Below are positions 8,360 to 15,689 of a stretch of DNA of 61,968 nucleotides, piece by piece. The stretch lies in contig JASGUC010000039.1 in the NCBI GenBank assembly GCA_030057915.1, positions 1-61,968 on the forward strand, read 5' to 3'. How positions within the stretch are numbered: position 1 is the stretch's first letter; each line of letters opens with the position of its first letter. Both the position numbers and the translations under genes were made by a program. The notes under the pieces are model-generated. The model made no database searches, was not told the origin of the DNA, and worked only from the letters and a program-made list of their open reading frames with translations. This DNA comes from Pseudomonadota bacterium (lineage in GTDB: Bacteria; Desulfobacterota; Syntrophia; Syntrophales; UBA8958).

Positions 8360-8747
8360 TCGGCAGCCTTGGTTTAAAGTCCTCCCCGCGGCCAGGACGG
8401 ACAACATGCCGCCTCTCCCGGATGTTGTCAGGAAATGATTTACCACAATCCGGGCAGCGGAAAACGGCGGGCAATCTCGCGGTCTTGAGCGCCAGATTGG
8501 GGCCGCCTCAACCGGCTGTCATCTCGATCCGGCGGAAAACGACGGGCAATCTCTCGGTCTTGAGCGTGGCGCCCCCGGTGGGGGCGCCGCCGCTCGGTTG
8601 ATCGAGGTGGCGCTGGCGCCGCAAGTCACTGATATTGCTCGACTCCCCGATCCCCAGTCTGACGCTGACGACCTTGACCGCCTTTGCTTCCTCGGTGTGG
8701 CGGAGGACGATCGCGAGGATGTTCCCGGTAACGGGAAGTTCATGCGC
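8360..8747 (-). pseudogene. hypA: Degenerate hypA (hydrogenase nickel metallochaperone)
   Basis: The minus-strand frame reads HELPVTGNILAIVLRHTEEA then VVSVRLGIGE, matching the start of HypA with the nickel-ligand His and the Glu of its IGE motif. The initiating ATG is replaced by GCG directly before that His. The middle is deleted or scrambled. It resumes as ATLKTERLPVVFR, meets a TGA stop at about 8508, then repeats as ALKTARLPAVFRCPDCGKSF in the same frame, followed by GEDFKP from the zinc domain. A 35-bp direct repeat with two mismatches (8457-8491 and 8532-8566, offset 75 bp) shows an in-frame duplication carrying the stop. The second zinc Cys pair and the C-terminus are lost. No hydrogenase genes are nearby. 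Confidence 0.75.
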
Positions 8748-8785
8748 CGGGTTTGTTTCTCGGCGATTACTTGTAGTTCTTCCCA

Positions 8786-9559
8786 TTATCCCTTGAAGAT
8801 ATCGGTCAAGGGAAGGGTGAGCCCTACTTCGGGTTGATAGCGCAAGAAGGCAGGGACGGGATAGCGAATTCCCCGCTCATGGGTCCTGGAAAGTCCGGTC
8901 ACGAGATCTTGCAAGAGTGAGGCAGGCAAGGCATAGGCCATCTCATGGTCCTGGACCGTCGCCCATACCCGATCTCCATTGCCTGGAACGACCACTTTAG
9001 GCGCCTGGTCCAAGAAAGCGCCGATAACTCCCTCCGTGCAAGAAGCGGCCCGCCCGGAAAACGAGCAGGCAACCGGCTGGCCCGTTAGGTGGGTAGCGCC
9101 GTGCAAACAACGCATCAGTTGTGCCGGGTTTAGATACATCAATATGACATCCGGTTCGATTTTGGTCCGCTCCAGGGGCGAATAAACGACCGCTTCACAT
9201 CGTCCCGGCGGCAAAGTTCGGAAGGATTGGAGAATCGTGTCGGCGGCGTCACGATCGGCGGCATAGTTCATTTTCGTTAAAAATCCGGCCGCGGCATCCG
9301 CTTCGAACCGTTCCCAACCATAGGTATGACCGGAAATCGCACATCCTAAATCATCTTTAGTCATTGCAATCGTCCAGCCATATCTACGGGCGACTGCCTG
9401 GACCTGGCAGTGGGCCATCCGGACTTTGAGATCTTTCAACGGAGTCCTGACGCCAGGCGGGATGTCTTCTTTACGCGATAAGAATTTTACCGCTATGGGC
9501 ATCGTTTCAGTTTTAATGTAAAGACTCAGTTCCCTGCCGAGATCTTGCCATGTTTTCAT
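8786..9559 (-). CDS. DUF169 family protein
   Basis: A 257-residue DUF169 protein. It has the family features TETMPIAVKFL near the N-terminus, MAHCQVQAVARRYGWTIAMTK-like residues with a conserved Cys, CAISGHTYG (a second Cys), and VLMYLNPAQLMRCLHGA followed by SFSGRAASCTEGVIG. Several conserved Cys residues suggest metal or redox chemistry, but the function of the family is not established. It is the last gene of a minus-strand group headed by a MarR regulator and a hotdog thioesterase, so a link to acyl-CoA or aromatic metabolism under MarR control is an inference. Confidence 0.85.
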   Translation of the reverse strand: MKTWQDLGRELSLYIKTETMPIAVKFLSRKEDIPPGVRTPLKDLKVRMAHCQVQAVARRYGWTIAMTKDDLGCAISGHTYGWERFEADAAAGFLTKMNYAADRDAADTILQSFRTLPPGRCEAVVYSPLERTKIEPDVILMYLNPAQLMRCLHGATHLTGQPVACSFSGRAASCTEGVIGAFLDQAPKVVVPGNGDRVWATVQDHEMAYALPASLLQDLVTGLSRTHERGIRYPVPAFLRYQPEVGLTLPLTDIFKG

Positions 9560-9631
9560 TTGCTATGCCCCCCTGTACAACGATCGTCAAGTTCCCCATT
9601 AAAAATGCATCCGCCATTGCCGCCGGAGGCA

Positions 9632-10075
9632 TTACGATGCCGTCTTTATCATCATCATCGTTGCCTGCATGATGGCAACAAGACGCCCTTTCCCGTCTTG
9701 AAAGGCCCTTGCTTCACCGGAGCAGACGGTAATCGAGCGGCCAGCTCTGATTACCTTGCCGATCCCGACAATCTTCTCCCCCTTGGCAGGGGCCAGAAAG
9801 TTTACCTTATATTCAACGGTAAGCACTTCCGAATGAGCGGGCATAAGACTGTATGCCGCATACCCGCAGGCCGAATCGACGATAGTGGTTACAATGCCGC
9901 CATGAAAGTAACCGTGCTGTTGCGTCACGGCCTGGCCGAAGGGAAGATCGATGCGTACCTCGCCAGGTGTGACGGACGTCAGCGTTGCCCCTATCGCCTT
10001 CATAATTCCCTGTTGCTCGAAACTGGATCGAACGCGGGACTCATAATCCGCGAAAGCCGACGGTAAATGTGACAT
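9632..10075 (-). CDS. PaaI-type hotdog thioesterase
   Basis: A 147-residue single hotdog-fold protein of the PaaI/YdiI-like acyl-CoA thioesterase group. The central helix motif is visible as QQHGYFHGGIVTTIVDSACG, with HGG and a following Asp typical of catalytic members. A beta-strand phrase, TVEYKVNFLAP, follows. It probably hydrolyses an aryl- or acyl-CoA thioester in the cytoplasm. It lies 41 bp downstream of marR on the same strand and is likely cotranscribed. Confidence 0.88.
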   Translation of the reverse strand: MSHLPSAFADYESRVRSSFEQQGIMKAIGATLTSVTPGEVRIDLPFGQAVTQQHGYFHGGIVTTIVDSACGYAAYSLMPAHSEVLTVEYKVNFLAPAKGEKIVGIGKVIRAGRSITVCSGEARAFQDGKGRLVAIMQATMMMIKTAS

Positions 10076-10116
10076 CTGCTCACCTCTCTTGACATTGAAC
10101 TATTGAGCCGGTTTAT

Positions 10117-10548
10117 TCAACGCTTCCCGTATTTATCCAATATGCCGCTGAGAACCTTCTTGAAGGCATTTAACTCCTCCGGTGAATAGTCCTCCTTGAT
10201 CTCCTTGTTGATGCGCTTGATTACGGTAAGCGCGGCGGTTGCTTCCTGGCGACCCGCCGGTGTCAGAAGGATCGAGATCGCCCGGCGGTTTTCCGGGTCA
10301 ATCCGTCGTTTGACCAATCCAGCCTTCTCAAGCCGATCCACCAAGCGCGTCATCGCTGAGCTGTCCACGCCAATGACTTGTCCCAGCTCGGACATGTATT
10401 GCCCATCCTTCTTGTTAAGAAGGAACAGGATGCCCGCCTGGGCAAGGGTCACTGTTCCGCCCTTGTTGGCAAGCATTCTGTTTGTATAATCCTTCAGGGC
10501 CTGCTGCGTGATGGAAAGAAGATAGATCAATCTCTCATCGTTGCTCAT
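10117..10548 (-). CDS. MarR-family transcriptional regulator
   Basis: A 143-residue winged-helix repressor. The sequence shows VTLAQAGILFLLNKKDGQYMSELGQVIG, then the recognition helix DSSAMTRLVDRLEKAGLVKRR and the wing IDPENRRAISILLTPAGR, as in MarR/SlyA proteins. A palindromic operator overlaps its own promoter just upstream, so autorepression is very likely. It would control itself and the downstream thioesterase and DUF169 genes, with de-repression by an aromatic or CoA ligand. The ligand is unknown. Confidence 0.92.
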   Translation of the reverse strand: MSNDERLIYLLSITQQALKDYTNRMLANKGGTVTLAQAGILFLLNKKDGQYMSELGQVIGVDSSAMTRLVDRLEKAGLVKRRIDPENRRAISILLTPAGRQEATAALTVIKRINKEIKEDYSPEELNAFKKVLSGILDKYGKR

Positions 10549-10578
10549 GTTTTCTCCATAAAGGTCATGCTTGCGAAC

Positions 10579-10608
10579 AATATAGTTGATTAGTCAACTA
10601 TCTGTCAA
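10579..10608 (-). promoter_or_regulatory. Sigma70-type promoter with overlapping MarR operator
   Basis: On the minus strand TTGACA (10608-10603) is followed after 17 nt by CTATAT (10585-10580), or after 18 nt by TATATT, giving a near-consensus promoter for marR. Within it lies the perfect palindrome ATAGTTGA-TTAG-TCAACTAT (10582-10601), covering the spacer and the -10. This is the typical size and spacing of a MarR-family site, so bound repressor would block RNA polymerase. Confidence 0.85.
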
Positions 10609-10653
10609 GCTTTTTTTTAAGCGTTTTTTTGAATCGCGGGATTGCTCGCCCCT

Positions 10654-11715
10654 TCACACTCTTTGCCCCTTGTGAAAGAAATGGAGCGATCGCGGGTCGA
10701 AGTCCAGGTCCAGGGCCGCGCCCAGGGGGGAGGAAAAATCCGCCGCCTCCCGGGCGATAAGCCGCGCCGTTCCCAGGCGCAGGTAGAGGATTGTATCGGC
10801 GCCCGTATGTTCCAGGTGTTCCAGGACCCCCCGGAGGGGGCCCGTCCCGATCCGGACGGCCTCGGGCCTGATCCCCACGGTCACCATCTCCCCCGCGGCA
10901 GCGACGGTGTCTATCTCCCACCCCAGATCGATGGGGGGATCGGTCAGCCGGACGGTCCTGGCGGCGCCGGTCCCGGTCACGACGCCGGTAAAGAGGTTGA
11001 TGGGCGGCGCCCCCAGGAAGGAAGCGGCGAATAGGTTCGCCGGCCGTTCGTATAGCTCCCGGGGCGCGCCGATCTGCCGTACCACCCCGCGATCCATGAG
11101 GACGATCTTCTGCCCCAGGGTCATCGCCTCCACCTGATCGTGGGTAACGTAGAGGGTGGTGGCCCGGAGACGGCGGTGTAGCGCCGCCAGCTCTACCCGC
11201 ATGGCCGCCCGGAGCTTGGCGTCGAGATTGGAAAGGGGTTCGTCGAAGAGGAACAGCCGCGGGTTGCGGACTATGGCCCGGCCGATGGCTACTCGCTGCC
11301 GTTGCCCCCCGGAGATCTCCCGGGGCCGGCGGGGGAGCAGATCGGCGATCTCCAGAAGGGCGGCGGCTTCCCTGACCCGGCGGTCCACTTCCCCGGCAGG
11401 GGTTTTCCGGACCCGCAGGGGGAAGGCGATGTTCTCATAGACGTTGAGATGGGGATAGAGGGCATAGCTCTGAAAGACCATGGCCACGTCCCGATCCCGG
11501 GGGTTCAGCGCCCCGATGTCCCGGTCGCCGATCATGATCCTTCCCCCTTCCTGCTCCTCCAGCCCGGCGATGAGGCGCAGGATCGTGCTTTTCCCGCAAC
11601 CCGAGGGTCCCAACAGGATGCAGAATTCCCCCGGCGCCACCGTGAAGGAGACCTTGTCCACCACGGCGACGCCGTGGTAGCTCTTCGTGAGATTCTCTAT
11701 CGTGAGCCCGGCCAT
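10654..11715 (-). CDS. CUT1-type sugar ABC transporter ATPase (UgpC/MalK-like)
   Basis: A 353-residue cytoplasmic ATPase. It has Walker A GPSGCGKST, Q-loop region VFQSYALYPHL, signature ISGGQRQRVAIGRAI, Walker B LFLFDEPLSNLDAKLR and the switch His in VTHDQVEAM, followed by a C-terminal OB/TOBE domain as in MalK and UgpC. It energises the importer formed by the two permeases and lipoprotein encoded just upstream; its start is 3 bp after the stop of the second permease gene. Confidence 0.93.
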   Translation of the reverse strand: MAGLTIENLTKSYHGVAVVDKVSFTVAPGEFCILLGPSGCGKSTILRLIAGLEEQEGGRIMIGDRDIGALNPRDRDVAMVFQSYALYPHLNVYENIAFPLRVRKTPAGEVDRRVREAAALLEIADLLPRRPREISGGQRQRVAIGRAIVRNPRLFLFDEPLSNLDAKLRAAMRVELAALHRRLRATTLYVTHDQVEAMTLGQKIVLMDRGVVRQIGAPRELYERPANLFAASFLGAPPINLFTGVVTGTGAARTVRLTDPPIDLGWEIDTVAAAGEMVTVGIRPEAVRIGTGPLRGVLEHLEHTGADTILYLRLGTARLIAREAADFSSPLGAALDLDFDPRSLHFFHKGQRV

Positions 11716-11718
11716 GGC

Positions 11719-12543
11719 TTATCCCTTGACGGCCCCGGCGGAGAGGCCGCGGACGATCCGCCGCTGGAAGAGGAGGACGAGAAGGACGAGCGGGATGGTG
11801 GCGATGGTGGAGGCGGCGGCGATCTCCCCCCAGGGGATGGTGTATTGCCCCTGGAAAAGGGCGATCCCCACGGGGAGGGTCTGGTAGGGTTGCTGGGTCA
11901 TGATGAGGAGGGCGAAGAAGAACTCGTTCCAGGCATAGATGAAGACGAGGATTGCGGCGGTGAACACCCCCGGCGCCGCCAGGGGGACGATGACCCGGAA
12001 GAGGGTCTGCAGATGGCCGCAGCCGTCCACCCGGGCCGCGTCTTCCAGCTCCCGGGGCAGTTCCCTGAAAAAGCCCGTCATGATCCACACCCCCAGGGGC
12101 AGCGACAGGGTTATGTAGGGTAGGATCAGCCCCTGATAGGAGTTCAGCCAGCCTAGGGCGTCGAGGATCTGCCAGACCGGTCCGGCGATGGAAATCTGGG
12201 GGAACATGGCGACCAGGAGCAGGCTGCCCATGATGAGGGGTTTGCGCCGGAGGGGGAGACGGGCCAGGGCGTAGCCGGCGAAAAGGGAGATACCGATGGT
12301 CCCCGCGGTGGCCGCGCCGGCGACGATAACGCTGTTTTTCAGATAGTGGAGGAGGTGGTATTCCTCCAGAGCGGAGCGGTAAAAGGCCAGGGAGAAGGAC
12401 GGGATGAGGGTGGGGGGAATGGCGGTTGCCTCCATCTGGGTCTTCAGCGACGTGGCAACGAACCAGAGAAAGGGCAGGACGCTGAAGGCCGCGATAAGGA
12501 CGATGGCCAGAAAGAAGAGGAGGCGTCGGGGGCGTGACGTCAT
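11719..12543 (-). CDS. Sugar ABC transporter permease (MalG/UgpE-like)
   Basis: A 274-residue inner-membrane permease with six predicted helices. It has the EAA loop ELPRELEDAARVDGCGHLQTLFRVIVPLAAPG, the coupling helix that docks with the ATPase, and the family end with RRIVRGLSAGAVKG. The N-terminus RRLLFFLAIVLIAAFSVLPFLW and the following SLKT are typical of MalG. The gene overlaps the upstream permease gene by 4 bp, which suggests translational coupling. Confidence 0.93.
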   Translation of the reverse strand: MTSRPRRLLFFLAIVLIAAFSVLPFLWFVATSLKTQMEATAIPPTLIPSFSLAFYRSALEEYHLLHYLKNSVIVAGAATAGTIGISLFAGYALARLPLRRKPLIMGSLLLVAMFPQISIAGPVWQILDALGWLNSYQGLILPYITLSLPLGVWIMTGFFRELPRELEDAARVDGCGHLQTLFRVIVPLAAPGVFTAAILVFIYAWNEFFFALLIMTQQPYQTLPVGIALFQGQYTIPWGEIAAASTIATIPLVLLVLLFQRRIVRGLSAGAVKG

Positions 12544-13466
12544 GGTCTTTCCTCCATGAGTCCCCGGCCGAGAAACCGGACATAGATGAGGGAGAGGGTG
12601 AGGACGACGAGGAAAACGAGGACCGAGACCGTCGCCCCGTAGCCCAGGAGACCTTCGGCGAACATCTTCTTGTAGCCGTAGAATTGCAGGACGTTGGTGG
12701 CGTCCGCCGGGCCGCCCTGGGTCATGACGAAGACGAGGTCGAAGACGCGAAAGGCGTCCATGGTCCGGAAGAGGAGGGCGATGAGGAGGGCAGGCTTGAG
12801 CAGTGGCAGGGTGATCCGGGTGAACCGCTGCCAGGCCGTGGCCCCGTCCAGGCGGGCCGCCTCGTGGAGTTCGTCGGGGATCGTCTGCAGCCCCGCCAGG
12901 ATAATGAGGGCGGCGAAGGCGGAGGTCTTCCAGACATCGGCGACCACGACGGCGACCATGGCGAAGGTTGGATCGGCCAGCCAGGCCCGGTAAGAGGCCA
13001 GGTCGCTTCCGAAGAGGAGGTAGTTAAGAAGGCCGTAGTGGTCGTTGTTGATGAAGCGCCACATCTGGGAGGCCACCACCGTGGGGATGGCCCAGGGGAT
13101 CAGTACGGCGGCCCGGATCAGTCCCCGGCCCCGGAAACCGCGGTTGATCGCCAGGGCCATGGCGAGGCCCAGCAACATCTCGCAGGCCGTGGAGACGGCC
13201 ACGAAGAGGAAGGTATTGGTCAGGGCGTGGCGGGCCACGGCGTCACCCCACAACTGGAGGTAGTTTTCCAGATAGACGAAGGGTTGGGTCAGCCCGGGCA
13301 GGCCGAGGACGATCCGGTGCAGGCTGAGGTAGAGGGAATGGATGATGGGATAGAAGGCGAAGATGGCGATAAAGGCGAAACAGGGGAAGAGGAGCGCCGC
13401 CGCGAAGAGGCCCTCCCGGCGCCGCCGGGGTGAGGGGTAATGAATCCTTCGGGTGAGAATCGCCAT
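12540..13466 (-). CDS. Sugar ABC transporter permease (MalF/UgpA-like)
   Basis: A 308-residue permease with about six helices. The EAA loop is visible as ELHEAARLDGATAWQRFTRITLPLLKP. The N-terminus is basic (RRIHYPSPRRRR) before the first helix, and FVYLENYLQLW precedes the transport core. It pairs with the MalG-like permease encoded by the overlapping downstream gene. The substrate is unknown, most likely a mono- to oligosaccharide or sugar derivative. Confidence 0.93.
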   Translation of the reverse strand: MAILTRRIHYPSPRRRREGLFAAALLFPCFAFIAIFAFYPIIHSLYLSLHRIVLGLPGLTQPFVYLENYLQLWGDAVARHALTNTFLFVAVSTACEMLLGLAMALAINRGFRGRGLIRAAVLIPWAIPTVVASQMWRFINNDHYGLLNYLLFGSDLASYRAWLADPTFAMVAVVVADVWKTSAFAALIILAGLQTIPDELHEAARLDGATAWQRFTRITLPLLKPALLIALLFRTMDAFRVFDLVFVMTQGGPADATNVLQFYGYKKMFAEGLLGYGATVSVLVFLVVLTLSLIYVRFLGRGLMEERP

Positions 13467-13483
13467 GATGAAATGTCGTCCGC

Positions 13484-14800
13484 TCAGGGTGCGAGGGTCA
13501 AAAGTCGCGCCATTTCCGCCGCCGCGGCCAGTGACTCGCCCTCGGGATCGACGGCGACGCCAGAGACGGCCCGGCTGAAATACCGCTGCATGACGTTCGA
13601 CAGGGCCGGGTACAGGGGGCTCACGGGCCGGGGCGCCGCGGAGACGAACACCCTCTTCATTGCCCCGAACTGGGGGCAGGCGGCCAGTATCTCCCGGTCT
13701 TCGTAGAGATCCTTTCGCGTCGGGGCCAGGGAGGCCTTCAAGGCCAGGAGCTTCTGGATCCTCGGGCTGGAGAGAAACTCGATGAACGTCCAGGCGAGTT
13801 CCTTGTTTTCCGAATAGCGGCTGATTCCCAACTGCCAGCCCCCCAGGGCGGCGTGGCTTTCTCCGCCGGGGAAACGGGGCAGGGGAGCGATGCCGATCTT
13901 GCCGGCCACGCGGGAGCGGGCGGGATCGTTGGCGGTCTCCCAGGCGTAGGGCCAGTTGCGATGGAATACCGCCTTGCCCTGGACGAAGAGGGCCAGGGAC
14001 TCCGGTTCCTCGTAGGCCAGGACCCCCGCCGGGGCCGTCCTGCCGATGATCCGCTCCCGGACGAACTGGACGGCCTCCCGGGCCGGTCGTTCCGCCAGAC
14101 CCGACTTGCCGGTTTCGGGATGGATGAGGTGACCCCGGTTGGCCATGATGTATTCGAGCATATTGCAGACCAGTCCCTCATATTGCTTGAACTGTGCGGA
14201 AAGGCCGTACATGCCCGGTTCCGCGGCGGTGATGATCCCCGCCTGTCTTACCATCTCCGGCCATGTCTCCGGCGGCTTGAAACCGTGCCTCTCGAGAAGG
14301 TCTCGACGGTAATAGAGCATGCCCGTGTCGATATACAGGGGGACGCCGTAGATCTTGCCGCCGTAGGTGTTGGCCTGGATGACGTTGGCGAAATAACGGG
14401 AACGCTCGGACTCGGGGAATCGCTCGTCCAGGGGCAGGGCCCAACCGGCGGCGGCGAATTCCGCCGGCCATACCACGTCCATGAGGAAGACGTCCAGATC
14501 CTTGCTGCGATTCTTGAGCTTCTGCGTCAACAGATCATGGAAGGAGGTGGAGGAATGAGGGCCGATCTCGCGGTGGACCTTCACTTCCGGGTGTTCCACC
14601 TCGAACGTCCTGACGATCTCGTCCCATACCTCCGGATGATTCGGTTTCCAGGTGTAGAAACGCAGGATTTGGCGCTCTTCCTTCTTGGTTCCCTCTCCAC
14701 ATCCGGCGAAGACGAGACATAGGGCCAGGATAACAAGGAGAAACAGCGCCGCCCGTCCGGGCCGCATGCCCGCCGAAACCGGAGCAGTCATGTTATCCAT
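13484..14800 (-). CDS. ABC transporter solute-binding lipoprotein (CUT1 family 1)
   Basis: A 438-residue binding protein when started at ATG 14800, which overlaps the stop of the upstream amidase gene by 8 bp. The signal peptide ends in a lipobox (LVFAGC), so it is an outer-leaflet inner-membrane lipoprotein. The body has family-1 features: YGVPLYIDTGMLYYRRDLLERHG, then TWPEMVRQA, and GGWQLGISRYSENKELAWTFIEFL. Aromatic and acidic residues typical of sugar sites are present. It delivers the substrate to the two permeases encoded downstream. The relation to trehalose/maltose binding proteins is an inference from overall motif layout. Confidence 0.9.
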   Translation of the reverse strand: MDNMTAPVSAGMRPGRAALFLLVILALCLVFAGCGEGTKKEERQILRFYTWKPNHPEVWDEIVRTFEVEHPEVKVHREIGPHSSTSFHDLLTQKLKNRSKDLDVFLMDVVWPAEFAAAGWALPLDERFPESERSRYFANVIQANTYGGKIYGVPLYIDTGMLYYRRDLLERHGFKPPETWPEMVRQAGIITAAEPGMYGLSAQFKQYEGLVCNMLEYIMANRGHLIHPETGKSGLAERPAREAVQFVRERIIGRTAPAGVLAYEEPESLALFVQGKAVFHRNWPYAWETANDPARSRVAGKIGIAPLPRFPGGESHAALGGWQLGISRYSENKELAWTFIEFLSSPRIQKLLALKASLAPTRKDLYEDREILAACPQFGAMKRVFVSAAPRPVSPLYPALSNVMQRYFSRAVSGVAVDPEGESLAAAAEMARLLTLAP

Positions 14801-15674
14801 GGGCGTCCCCAGTCTGCCGTGACGATGCGACCGGCGCATAAGCCTTCTTTTCCGTTATGGTTTCCCATTTGCTCCTGCCGCCCCGTCGTTTCTGCTTTTC
14901 CGCCCCGATTTCCCGGTACAGGAGGGGCCGCCGGTGGTCGTAAATGTTTTCCTCTTCCCGCCAGCTCCGGATCTCTTCGAGATCGATCTCCACCTGCAAG
15001 ACCTCTTCCCCATTCCCGGCATGGACCAGGATGTCCCCCCGGGGATCGAAAACGGCGCTGGCCCCGGAGAAAAAGGGACCGGGCCTGTTGACATAAACGA
15101 CAAAAACCTGGTTGTTGAGGGCCAGGGCCACCAGGCGCCGCCGCATGTACTTTACGGGGAAACTCCTGGGTACGGCGGAGATGTTGACGATGACCTGGGC
15201 GCCGCGGAGGGCCAGGATCCGGCCGATTTCACAGAAGGCGGAATCGAAGCAGACGGTCATCCCCAGTCGGCCCGCGGGGGTTGACAGGACGGTGAAATCG
15301 CGGCCGGGAATGAACCGCTCCGTCCAATGGACATGGACCTTGGCGTAGCTCTGGACCGTGGTGTAGTCCATATAGGTGGCCAGATTGTAAAACGCATCCC
15401 CCTTGCGCCGGATCTCTCCGATAACGATCCGGGCGTCCAGTTCACGGACATAGGCGGCCATGTCTTCCGAAAGACGTCGTTCCCGTCCCTCGATCCGACG
15501 GAAAAGGAAGCCTTCCGGCCGCTCCCGGGAAGGGTGACCGTGAAGGATCAATTCGGGGAAGACGATGAGATCAGAAGCGCGGTATTGGGCGATGATGGCC
15601 TTTATCCGTTCGATATGGCTATGGAAGCCCTGGGCGTCACAGCTTATCTGGGCCAGGGTGATGAGCTTTTTCAT
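14793..15674 (-). CDS. Carbon-nitrogen hydrolase (nitrilase superfamily)
   Basis: A 293-residue protein with the Glu-Lys-Cys triad of the nitrilase/amidase superfamily: Glu in IVFPELILHG, Lys in YAKVHVHWTERF, and Cys in LGMTVCFDSAF. It would hydrolyse an amide C-N bond, or transfer the acyl group, in the cytoplasm. Its place between an asparagine-synthase-like gene (15 bp upstream) and a sugar importer suggests that it deamidates a compound that the synthetase amidates, or processes the imported substrate. The last 25 residues are a Lys/Arg-rich tail. Confidence 0.88.
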   Translation of the reverse strand: MKKLITLAQISCDAQGFHSHIERIKAIIAQYRASDLIVFPELILHGHPSRERPEGFLFRRIEGRERRLSEDMAAYVRELDARIVIGEIRRKGDAFYNLATYMDYTTVQSYAKVHVHWTERFIPGRDFTVLSTPAGRLGMTVCFDSAFCEIGRILALRGAQVIVNISAVPRSFPVKYMRRRLVALALNNQVFVVYVNRPGPFFSGASAVFDPRGDILVHAGNGEEVLQVEIDLEEIRSWREEENIYDHRRPLLYREIGAEKQKRRGGRSKWETITEKKAYAPVASSRQTGDAHG

Positions 15675-15689
15675 GTCATAACATCCGTT

